Shown one piece after another: positions 7,468 through 14,399 of a stretch of DNA of 64,000 nucleotides. The DNA is from an uncultured Clostridia bacterium. GTDB lineage: Bacteria > Bacillota > Clostridia > Christensenellales > Aristaeellaceae. The stretch is from positions 22,006 to 86,005 of the forward strand of contig CAKTUU010000006.1 in assembly GCA_934621505.1 (NCBI GenBank). The letters run 5' to 3'. Position 1 is the stretch's first letter. The number at the start of each line of letters is the position of its first letter. Below the pieces are notes generated by a model. The model saw only the letters and a list, made by a program, of their open reading frames with translations. It was not told the origin of the DNA and made no database searches. Position numbers and translations under genes: made by a program.

Positions 7468-8022
7468 ATGGCTGCACAGCGCAGATTCGCCACGGAAAAA
7501 CTAACCTATGCGGCGCTGCTGACGGCGCTGCAAATTGTGCTGGGCAATGTGACCCAGATACCGTTTGTTGGCAAGCAGTTTAATTTTGGTTTTTTGCCCA
7601 TCATTGCGGCGGGCGCTTTGCTGGGGGCTCCGTGGGCGGTGCTTGTAGGCGCTTTGGGGGATTTTGTGGGCGCGCACCTGTTTCCCCAGGGGGCGTACTT
7701 TCCCGGCTTTACGCTGACCAGCGCTTTGGTGGGGCTGGCCTATGGGCTGATTCTGCATGGACGGAAGCCGCGCTGGGGGTTTGTCATCGCCGCGATTGCC
7801 GCGGGCACGCTGCTGAATTGGAGCTTGAATTCCCTGTGGCTTAGTATGCTTTATGGCAGCAAAACCTTTTGGGGCTGGATGGCGGCTCGCGGCTCCAGCT
7901 ACCTGATTGAGGCCCCGGCGCAGGTGATCGTATCGTTCCTGTGCCTGAAGGGGCTGGAAAAGCTGCGTCTGCCAGCCAGTATGCGCCTTGGCGGCAAGGG
8001 GGAGGAAACGCCGTGCGAGTAA
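7468..8022 (+). CDS. folT: ECF transporter S component, folate type (FolT-like)
   Basis: A 184-residue substrate-binding membrane subunit of an energy-coupling-factor vitamin transporter; it works with EcfA/EcfA'/EcfT encoded elsewhere. About six hydrophobic segments are seen. The N-terminal ALLTALQIVLG and the block FGFLPIIAAGALLGAPWAV...GDFVGAHLFPQGAYFPGFTL match the folate S-component group. ATG 7468 is preferred (GAGAGG eight bases upstream) over GTG 7459 or ATG 7462, which overlap the reductase stop. Substrate is by family resemblance. It overlaps nth by ten bases. Confidence 0.85.
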   Translation: MAAQRRFATEKLTYAALLTALQIVLGNVTQIPFVGKQFNFGFLPIIAAGALLGAPWAVLVGALGDFVGAHLFPQGAYFPGFTLTSALVGLAYGLILHGRKPRWGFVIAAIAAGTLLNWSLNSLWLSMLYGSKTFWGWMAARGSSYLIEAPAQVIVSFLCLKGLEKLRLPASMRLGGKGEETPCE

Positions 8023-8696
8023 ACAAAAAGGCCATTTTGGCCGGGCTTAGGGAAATGTACCCGGACGCGGGGCCGGAGCTGCATTTTCAAAATCCCTATG
8101 AAACGCTGGTCGCAGTCATGCTGTCCGCCCAGTGTACGGATAAGCAGGTCAATAAGGTAACCCCGGCGCTGTTTGAACGCTATCCGGATGTAAAAGCCAT
8201 GGCCGGGGCTAACGTGGACGACGTATACCAAATGGTGAAAAGCTGCGGCTTTAAGAGCAAGGCCGGCAACATTGTGGAAAGCTGCCGCCTGATCATGCAG
8301 CGCCATGGGGGAGAGGTGCCCGGCGATATGAAGGCGCTGACGGCCCTGCCCGGCGTGGGGCAGAAAACCGCCAACGTGGTGCTGGCCAACGCCTTTGGCG
8401 TGCCTACCATCGCGGTGGATACCCATGTGTTTCGCGTATCCAACCGGCTGGGACTGGCCGATGCCAAAAACGTGGAGGACACCGAGGAACAGCTGAAAAA
8501 GGCCATTCCGAAAAAGGATTGGGTGGCGGCTCACCATTGGCTGATTTTTCATGGCCGCCGGGTGTGCCACGCCCGCAACCCGGAATGCGGACTGTGTCCC
8601 CTGTGCCCGCTTTGCAAGGCGGCTCAGGCCTCCGGCGGCGCGGTCGTGACCCCGAAGCCCAAGAAAAAGACAACAGAGATTCCCGTCGGGATGTAA
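8013..8696 (+). CDS. nth: Endonuclease III (DNA glycosylase/AP lyase)
   Basis: It excises oxidised pyrimidines and nicks the abasic site in base-excision repair. The 227-residue protein has the helix-hairpin-helix LPGVGQKTANVV with catalytic Lys, catalytic Asp in VDTHVFRVSNRLGL, and a C-x6-C-x2-C-x5-C [4Fe-4S] motif near the end. The C-terminal Lys/Pro tail is extra. GTG 8013 is chosen: GGAGG lies about eight bases upstream, and the protein then begins MRVNKKAILAGL as in other Nth proteins. The start lies inside folT, so expression is coupled. Confidence 0.95.
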   Translation: MRVNKKAILAGLREMYPDAGPELHFQNPYETLVAVMLSAQCTDKQVNKVTPALFERYPDVKAMAGANVDDVYQMVKSCGFKSKAGNIVESCRLIMQRHGGEVPGDMKALTALPGVGQKTANVVLANAFGVPTIAVDTHVFRVSNRLGLADAKNVEDTEEQLKKAIPKKDWVAAHHWLIFHGRRVCHARNPECGLCPLCPLCKAAQASGGAVVTPKPKKKTTEIPVGM

Positions 8697-8755
8697 CGGG
8701 CAGAGCAACAAAACGGATTACCCCGCATGTCCGGGATGAATCCACGGGAGGCGCG

Positions 8756-8799
8756 GGAGGGGCTTCGGCCCCCCTGCCGGGGTTTGGGGCGGCGCCCCA
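8756..8799 (+). other. Two GC-rich hairpins before obg
   Basis: GAGGGGC-TTCG-GCCCCC and GGGGC-GGC-GCCCC lie in the 118-bp gap between nth and obg. Neither has a T-tract. They may attenuate read-through or structure the obg leader. Confidence 0.4.
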
Positions 8800-8814
8800 A
8801 GAAGGGAGAGAATC

Positions 8815-10086
8815 ATGGCGGCATTCGTAGACCGGGTGCGCATCACCGCGAAGGCTGGCAACGGCGGCAACGGTTGCGTGTCCTTTCATCGTGAAAAATT
8901 TGTACAGAACGGCGGCCCGGATGGGGGCGACGGCGGCAACGGCGGCAACATTGTGCTGTACGCCGATCCCAATATGCATACCCTGCTGGACTTCCGCTTC
9001 AATAGTAAGTATCTGGCGGAAAACGGCGCGGATGGCGGCGCGGGACGCTGCCATGGCAAGCGGGGGCAGGATCTGCTGATCAAAGTGCCTGTGGGCACCG
9101 TTTTCCTGCGGGATGAGGACGGGGCTGTGGTGGCCGATATGAGCGAGCCAGGACAGACCAAAGTGCTGCTGCGGGGCGGCCAGGGCGGCTATGGCAACCA
9201 GCATTTCGCCACGCCCACCCGGCAGGCGCCCAACTTTGCCAAGCCGGGCATCCGCACCGAGCTGCATGTGTTTCGGCTGGAGCTGAAAACCATTGCGGAC
9301 GTGGGTCTGGTGGGCTTCCCCAACGTGGGCAAAAGCACCATTCTGGCAACCCTCACATCCGCCAAGCCCAAGATTGCCAACTACCATTTTACCACGCTGA
9401 CCCCCAATCTGGGCATTGTAAAGCGCTATGAAACGGAGTTTGTGCTGGCGGATATTCCCGGCCTGGTGGAGGGCGCCAGCGAGGGCGTAGGGCTGGGCTT
9501 CGCCTTCCTGCGGCATGTGGAGCGTACCCGCCTGCTGCTGCATGTGGTGGACGCGTCCGGAAGCGAAGGCCGGGACCCCATGGAGGATTTCCGCATCATC
9601 AACGGCGAACTGGAAAAATACGGCGAGCCCCAGGGCCGTCCCCAGCTGGTGGTGCTGAATAAGTGCGACCTGATTTACGACCAGCAGCAGATTCGCAGCC
9701 TGCAAAAGCAGTTTGAGGAGATGGGCTATCAGGCCTACCCCGTCAGCGCCGCCACCAATAAGGGCTTTGACGAGCTGCTGGACGAGGTGGCGCGTCTGCT
9801 GCCCCAGCTGCCCCCGCCCCGCATCTTCCAGGAGGAGGAAGTGTCCGACGACCGGGTGCTGCCGGACGACGGGTTTATCATCCGCCGGGAAAATGATGTG
9901 TTCTATGTGGAGGGCGCGGCGATGCAGCGCTTTATCGACAGCGTGAACTTTGAGGACGAGGAAAGCCTGAACTGGTTCCACCGCACCCTGCGCGACCGGG
10001 GCATTATTCAGGCCCTGCGGGATAAGGGCGCGCAGGAGGGTTCCACCATCTGCATCGGCGATATGGAATTTGACTTTATTGAGTAG
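8815..10086 (+). CDS. obg: GTPase Obg (CgtA), ribosome assembly
   Basis: An essential GTPase acting in 50S subunit assembly and stress control. Its 423 residues hold the glycine-rich Obg fold (1-158, GGNGGNGCVSFHREKF and many GG turns), the G domain with G1 GFPNVGKS, G3 DIPGLVEGAS and G4 NKCD, and a C-terminal OCT domain (~345-423) as in Gram-positive Obg proteins. GAAGGGAGAG precedes the ATG. Translation continues into yhbY seven bases later, a pairing common in Firmicutes. Confidence 0.97.
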   Translation: MAAFVDRVRITAKAGNGGNGCVSFHREKFVQNGGPDGGDGGNGGNIVLYADPNMHTLLDFRFNSKYLAENGADGGAGRCHGKRGQDLLIKVPVGTVFLRDEDGAVVADMSEPGQTKVLLRGGQGGYGNQHFATPTRQAPNFAKPGIRTELHVFRLELKTIADVGLVGFPNVGKSTILATLTSAKPKIANYHFTTLTPNLGIVKRYETEFVLADIPGLVEGASEGVGLGFAFLRHVERTRLLLHVVDASGSEGRDPMEDFRIINGELEKYGEPQGRPQLVVLNKCDLIYDQQQIRSLQKQFEEMGYQAYPVSAATNKGFDELLDEVARLLPQLPPPRIFQEEEVSDDRVLPDDGFIIRRENDVFYVEGAAMQRFIDSVNFEDEESLNWFHRTLRDRGIIQALRDKGAQEGSTICIGDMEFDFIE

Positions 10087-10092
10087 GAGAGT

Positions 10093-10386
10093 ATGCAAAT
10101 GCTTACCAGCAAACAGCGGGCCGCGCTGCGCAGCATGGCCAACACCATGGACACCATTTTGTATATCGGCAAGGAAGGCATTACGGAAAATACCGTAAAG
10201 GAAGCCTATGACGCGCTGGAGGCCCGGGAGCTGATCAAGTGCGCCGTGCAGCAGGGGTGCGATCTCAGCGCCCGGGAGGCTCTGGACGAATTGTGCCGGA
10301 AGGTGCACGCCGAGCCGGTGCAGTGCATTGGCCGCCGCTTTGTCATGTACCGGGAAAGCCGGGATAACAAACGGATTCAACTCTAA
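10093..10386 (+). CDS. yhbY: YhbY family ribosome-assembly RNA-binding protein
   Basis: A 97-residue CRM-domain protein that binds pre-50S particles. The family signature is clear: LTSKQRAALRSMA at the start, then YIGKEGITENTV (GxxG loop) and LIKCAVQQGC, ending in GRRFVMYRES. TAGGAGAG precedes ATG 10093; ATG 10099 is an alternative. Its position directly after obg supports a joint role in large-subunit assembly. Confidence 0.93.
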   Translation: MQMLTSKQRAALRSMANTMDTILYIGKEGITENTVKEAYDALEARELIKCAVQQGCDLSAREALDELCRKVHAEPVQCIGRRFVMYRESRDNKRIQL

Positions 10387-10419
10387 AACAGGATTGACGT
10401 GTGGAAGGGAGGCCGCGGC

Positions 10420-10782
10420 TTGCTTGATCTTGTGCTGAGCGCATTGGGCGAGCTGCGGTCTCCCTTTGCGCTTTATGAAAGCGATATCCACCAAATGGTG
10501 GAAAAGCAGCTGCAAAAGGCCCGTTTGCCCTATGTGCATGAGGCCAAAATCGGTCCCGGATGCCGGATTGATTATCTGGTGGGGGACGTGGGCATTGAAA
10601 TTAAAAAGGGCAGGCCGGACGCGGGCCGGCTGAAAAGACAGCTGGCCCGGTACGCCGCCTGTGAGGACGTGGCCGCGCTGGTGGTGATTGCGCCCCGAAG
10701 CGTGGCCCTGCCGCAGACGGTGCTGAATAAGCCGGTGCGGGTCATTGCGCTGAATCAATTGTGGGGGGTGGCGCTGCCGTGA
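10420..10782 (+). CDS. Small PD-(D/E)XK-nuclease-like protein paired with a SNF2 helicase
   Basis: A 120-residue protein. The central block CRIDYLVGDVGIEIKKG gives D-x7-E-I-K, the PD-(D/E)XK catalytic core, followed by QLARYA, where the Gln and Tyr often lie in the next helix of this fold. An N-terminal helix carries a possible catalytic Glu (YESDIHQMVEKQL). TTG 10420 is chosen because AAGGGAGG ends seven bases upstream; the GTG at 10399 lies before that site. The stop overlaps the SNF2 start by four bases, so the two proteins are translationally coupled and likely act together. Similar nuclease/SNF2 neighbours occur in phage replication blocks, but no phage genes are near. Confidence 0.65.
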   Translation: MLDLVLSALGELRSPFALYESDIHQMVEKQLQKARLPYVHEAKIGPGCRIDYLVGDVGIEIKKGRPDAGRLKRQLARYAACEDVAALVVIAPRSVALPQTVLNKPVRVIALNQLWGVALP

Positions 10783-12539
10783 AAGAGGATTACGCATTGA
10801 TTCCGCCCTATCTGCTGGATTCCGAAGGGGCGCAGCCGGAGGTGGGCGCGCGCCAGCGCACCTATGGCACCCTCAGCTATAACAAACGCCGCAACTGCTG
10901 GGTCGTCAAGGGCGATCCCAGTGTAACGGAGCTGTGCAAGCGCCTGTTTCCCGGCACGGAAACCAACCGGCGGGGCGAGGCGCGCTTTACCGCCCACCGG
11001 CGCATCATCGGCGATTTAAACTGGCTGATGCTGCGCTATCCGCTGGCCCTGCGCCAAAGCGACATGGAACGCTGGGAAAACGCTCTGGCGGACGCGAGGG
11101 CATATGTGGTGCGCCGGGAGGAAGCCCGGCAGACGCCCCAGCGGTTCGCGCCCAATTCCGGCACGTTTCTGGGCAGGCTGACGCCCTTTCAGGAGGAAGG
11201 GCTGGCGTTTCTTCTGCGCAGCGACAGGTGCCTGCTGGCGGATGAAATGGGCCTTGGCAAAACCGTGCAGGCGCTGGCCATGCTGGCGGAAACCGGGGCG
11301 TACCCGGCGCTGGTTGTGGCTCCGCCCCATCTGATGCATAATTGGCAGAATGAAATTGCCCGTTTTGTTCAAAAGGCCGATGGTACGCCTTTGCGGGTGC
11401 ATGTGATTCGGGGGCTCAAGCCCTATCCGCTGCCGCAGGCGGATATTTACCTGATGCATTACCTGCTGCTTCGGGGCTGGAAGGAAAGCCTGCCCCAGGC
11501 CGCCATCCCGACCGTGATTTTTGACGAGGTGCAGGAACTGCGTCACAGCGGCACGGAAAAATACTCCGCCGCCAGCCTGCTGGCTGAAAAGGCCGGCAGG
11601 GTGGTGGGCTTGAGCGGCACGCCCATTTATAACCGGGGCGCGGAAATCTGGAACGTGGTGAATATTCTGGATTTTCACTTTTTGGGCGATTATGAGAGCT
11701 TTACCCGGGAATGGTGCTACGGCTACGGCAACCAGATTGTGGCCAAACCGGAGCTGCTGGGGCAGAAGCTGCGGGACGAGGGTATGATGCTCAGGCGTAC
11801 CAAGCAGGAGGTTTTGAAGGAGCTGCCGCCAAAGCGCCGTCTGGTTATGGAAATTGACAGCGACGACAGCGTATACAAAAAGCTGATGCAGCCGGTATGG
11901 GAAAACCTGCGCCAGTTAAAAAACAGCCGGGACGCCGACGCCAGCCAGCGCGCCCTGTGGGAAATGGCGGTGGAAACCGGCGAGAGGCAGGCCACGGGCA
12001 TTGCCAAAGCGCCCTATGTGGCCCAGTTTGTACGGGCGCTGCTGGACGCGGGGGAAAGGGTGCTGCTGTTTGCCCATCATCATGAGGTGATGGATTGCTA
12101 CCGGCGGGAGCTGAAAGCCTTTTCGCCCGCCTTTATCACGGGCAAGGAAACGCCCGCCATGAAGGAGCGGTCCGTGGAACGCTTCATGACGGGCAGGACG
12201 GATTTGTGCTGCATCTCCCTTCGGGCCGCCGCGGGGCTGAACCTGCAGCGGGCCAGCTGCGTGGTGTTTGGCGAATTGGACTGGTCGCCCGCCGTGCACA
12301 GTCAGGCGGAGGACCGGGCCCACCGCATGGGCCAGACGGATTCCATTCTGTGCTATTATCTGGTCAGCAAGGGCGGCAGCGATCAGGATATGCAGGATGC
12401 TTTGGGCCTGAAGGTCAGCCAGTTTGTGGCCCTGATGGGCGACGCGCCCCAAAGCCAGGCGGACGCGCTGGGCAGCGCGCAGGAGGCCCGGCTGTATGTG
12501 GAACGACTGGTCAGCCGCCTGATGAACCAGGCGGTTTAA
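10779..12539 (+). CDS. SNF2/Rad54-family DNA-dependent ATPase
   Basis: A 586-residue Swi2/Snf2 ATPase, which moves along or remodels DNA-protein complexes. An N-terminal ~130 residues of unknown fold precede the motor. Motifs: Q-region LTPFQEEGLAFLL, Walker A ADEMGLGKT, Walker B FDEVQ (DEVQ in place of DEAH), motif III GLSGTP, motif V region ISLRAAAGLNLQ and motif VI QAEDRAHRMGQ. No zinc or HARP domain is evident. GTG 10779 overlaps the upstream nuclease-like stop (GTGA) and has GGGGGGTGG eight bases upstream. Its 3' end overlaps the convergent LysM gene by four bases. Cellular target unknown. Confidence 0.85.
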   Translation: MKEDYALIPPYLLDSEGAQPEVGARQRTYGTLSYNKRRNCWVVKGDPSVTELCKRLFPGTETNRRGEARFTAHRRIIGDLNWLMLRYPLALRQSDMERWENALADARAYVVRREEARQTPQRFAPNSGTFLGRLTPFQEEGLAFLLRSDRCLLADEMGLGKTVQALAMLAETGAYPALVVAPPHLMHNWQNEIARFVQKADGTPLRVHVIRGLKPYPLPQADIYLMHYLLLRGWKESLPQAAIPTVIFDEVQELRHSGTEKYSAASLLAEKAGRVVGLSGTPIYNRGAEIWNVVNILDFHFLGDYESFTREWCYGYGNQIVAKPELLGQKLRDEGMMLRRTKQEVLKELPPKRRLVMEIDSDDSVYKKLMQPVWENLRQLKNSRDADASQRALWEMAVETGERQATGIAKAPYVAQFVRALLDAGERVLLFAHHHEVMDCYRRELKAFSPAFITGKETPAMKERSVERFMTGRTDLCCISLRAAAGLNLQRASCVVFGELDWSPAVHSQAEDRAHRMGQTDSILCYYLVSKGGSDQDMQDALGLKVSQFVALMGDAPQSQADALGSAQEARLYVERLVSRLMNQAV

Positions 12540-13288
12540 CGGGGCAGCACCACAATGGCGCCCTCCTCAAAATCCTGCGGCGCTAAACAGGGGTTGGTTC
12601 TGAGCAGGCTGGCCACGGGCACGTTGTAGCGCACCGCCAGACTTTCCAGGGTTTCGCCCTGGGTCATGGTGTGGGTTTCGGGAATGGCGCAGGGCACGTT
12701 TTCCTTGGGAATGCATACGGTTTGCCCCACGCTCAGCTGGTCCAGATTCAGGCCCGGATTGGCGGTTTCCAGCGTGTGGCGGCTCACCAGCCCCTTCAGC
12801 TGCAAATCCGCCACGGTTTGGCCGCTTTCCACGGTGTATTGCTCCGTTTCCGGACAGGACAGGGTGGTATCCGGGGCGGTGCCGGAATTTCCAGTGCTGC
12901 CTGTAGAACCGGCATTGCCGGTACTCCCTGTGCCGCCAGCGTTGCCTGTGCTTCCTGTGTTTGTATTCCCGGTTGCTCCGGTGTTGCCGGTAGAGCCAGC
13001 GTTCCCTGTGCTTCCAGTGCTGCCCGCGTTTCCGGTGCTTGTATTTCCGGTGCTGCCGGTACTTCCGGCGTTGCCGGTATTTCCAGCATTGCCGGCGTCC
13101 TGCGGCCGGTCGTCCTCCTCACGGGGAATGCACAGAATGTCGCCTACCATCAATCTGGCGGGATGAATGTCCCGGTTGGCGGCCAGCAGGTCCCGAAGGG
13201 GTACGCCCAGCTTGTGAGCGATCAGGTAGAAGCTGTCGCCCCGCTTGACAACGTACTCCTCGGCGCAGATTTTGTTTTGTTGGGTCAT
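12536..13288 (-). CDS. Triple LysM protein with a Gly/Asn/Ser/Thr repeat linker
   Basis: A 250-residue protein with LysM domains at about 11-56, 148-195 and 204-250; each shows the x-V-x-x-G-D/Q-(S/T) start and a V-G-Q/D-x-x-x-I-P end. Residues 65-138 form a low-complexity linker of GNA, GNT, GST and GAT triplets. No signal peptide is present, so it may be a spore-coat or cortex-associated protein, or be exported otherwise; LysM binds N-acetylglucosamine-containing peptidoglycan. AAAGGAGA lies upstream of the ATG. The linker is encoded by imperfect DNA tandem repeats and so may vary in length between strains. The 58-residue gene upstream is probably in the same operon. Confidence 0.85.
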   Translation of the reverse strand: MTQQNKICAEEYVVKRGDSFYLIAHKLGVPLRDLLAANRDIHPARLMVGDILCIPREEDDRPQDAGNAGNTGNAGSTGSTGNTSTGNAGSTGSTGNAGSTGNTGATGNTNTGSTGNAGGTGSTGNAGSTGSTGNSGTAPDTTLSCPETEQYTVESGQTVADLQLKGLVSRHTLETANPGLNLDQLSVGQTVCIPKENVPCAIPETHTMTQGETLESLAVRYNVPVASLLRTNPCLAPQDFEEGAIVVLPR

Positions 13289-13343
13289 GGCCTGTATCTC
13301 CTTTCGGAATGGTTTTGTCCATACAGCCTATGATCCGAACCGG

Positions 13344-13520
13344 CTATTGATTCTGCTCCTGGCGGCGAAATGCCGCCGCGGCCTGTTCAAGCTCCTGAGG
13401 GGTACGCACGTCCTGCCGCTGCTGCATAAGCATTTCCCGAAGGGTGGGGGACAGTCCGTCAAACAGGCGGCGGCTTTCCGGGCTGGCAGCGAGCAATTCC
13501 TGCAACGTTGTGGGATTCAT
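13344..13520 (-). CDS. 58-residue protein upstream of the LysM gene, unknown function
   Basis: A short open frame, MNPTTLQELLAAS... ending RRQEQNQ, mostly predicted helix with S-x-E-S-R-R-L-F and L-R-E-M-L-M-Q-Q segments. AGGTGA lies eight bases before the ATG. It precedes the LysM gene on the same strand by 55 bases. The codon choice (GCG, CTG, CGC) matches its neighbours. No family recognised. Confidence 0.55.
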   Translation of the reverse strand: MNPTTLQELLAASPESRRLFDGLSPTLREMLMQQRQDVRTPQELEQAAAAFRRQEQNQ

Positions 13521-13588
13521 CCTTTCATCACCTCGGGCAAAGTGTGCCCGAAGGGCAAAAAGATCATACGAAAGGTGGGTAACAAGCG

Positions 13589-14293
13589 ATGCCGCTGGTA
13601 AACTATTGCCGCAAATGTCAGGCGGAAACGCCCGTTGGCGAAACCTGTCCCTATTGCGGCGGCAAGCTGGCCAAAACTGGAGAACAGCTGTCCTTTGGCA
13701 TGGCGGTTACGCCGGTACGGGACTGGTTCAGCTGGAACAACCTGCTGCGGGTGGCGCTGCCGGTTTTGGGGCTGGTCTTTGTTTGCACGCTGCTGGCGGA
13801 ATGGGCCGCCGCAGGGCCCGCCGGTGCGGCGGCGCTGCTGAAGCAGGGCTTTTTTTGGAAAATGATGGGCCTGCTGGCGCTGGTGCTGCTGGTCTGCCTG
13901 ACGCTGCTTTGCTTGCAGGGGACGGAAAAGGTGCATTATGTACTGGATAAGCAGGGCGTTCATATACGGGTTTATCTGCCAGAGGACGCGGGCGCGCTGC
14001 GGCTGTACGCCCGCTTTGTAACCCCGCAGCAGGTGCAGGCTCTGGAGGACGACCGTCCCCCGCTGGAGGGGTTGACGCTGGTGCGCCGGGTGACGCTGCC
14101 CTGGGAAACCGTCTGCCGGGTCAAAATATGGCGGGAGGGAGCCATGCTGCTGTTTTACCGGCCCGGCTTCTGGCAGGCGGCGGCGCTGCACTGCCCCCTG
14201 GAGGATTTGGAGCAGGCGGAGGACTACATCCGCAAAAAGCTGAAGCGCTTTCCCAAGGCCCGGATTTCGCCTCAAAAAGCGCCAAAAAGATGA
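13589..14293 (+). CDS. Zinc-ribbon membrane protein, unknown function
   Basis: A 234-residue protein beginning with a zinc ribbon (YCRKCQAE...CPYCGGKL, two C-x2-C pairs, 7-25), two hydrophobic segments (~52-72 and 88-110), then a cytoplasmic domain of ~120 residues with mixed strands and helices ending in a basic tail. The arrangement is common in clostridial stress or envelope proteins but no named family is recognised. AAAGGTGG precedes the ATG. It is divergent from the small gene/LysM pair, and the next gene has its own strong promoter. Confidence 0.7.
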   Translation: MPLVNYCRKCQAETPVGETCPYCGGKLAKTGEQLSFGMAVTPVRDWFSWNNLLRVALPVLGLVFVCTLLAEWAAAGPAGAAALLKQGFFWKMMGLLALVLLVCLTLLCLQGTEKVHYVLDKQGVHIRVYLPEDAGALRLYARFVTPQQVQALEDDRPPLEGLTLVRRVTLPWETVCRVKIWREGAMLLFYRPGFWQAAALHCPLEDLEQAEDYIRKKLKRFPKARISPQKAPKR

Positions 14294-14324
14294 TGAAAAT
14301 GTTACGCAAATATGAAACGAATCC

Positions 14325-14353
14325 TTGACAGATTTAACAAACTATCCTACAAT
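14325..14353 (+). promoter_or_regulatory. Consensus SigA promoter, TTGACA-17-TACAAT
   Basis: A perfect -35 TTGACA (14325-14330) and -10 TACAAT (14348-14353) with 17-bp spacing. Transcription should start near 14360, which fixes the start codon of the downstream gene at ATG 14400 and excludes the longer frame that begins at 14325. Confidence 0.85.
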
Positions 14354-14399
14354 AACCATGGGAACAAGGTTTTACAATCACTTTGGGGGTATATGGCAA

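Noticed and set aside
12870..13095. Short tandem repeats that might look like a CRISPR array or minisatellite
   Set aside because: They are in frame inside the LysM gene and encode a Gly/Asn/Ser/Thr linker; no constant-length repeats with unique spacers.
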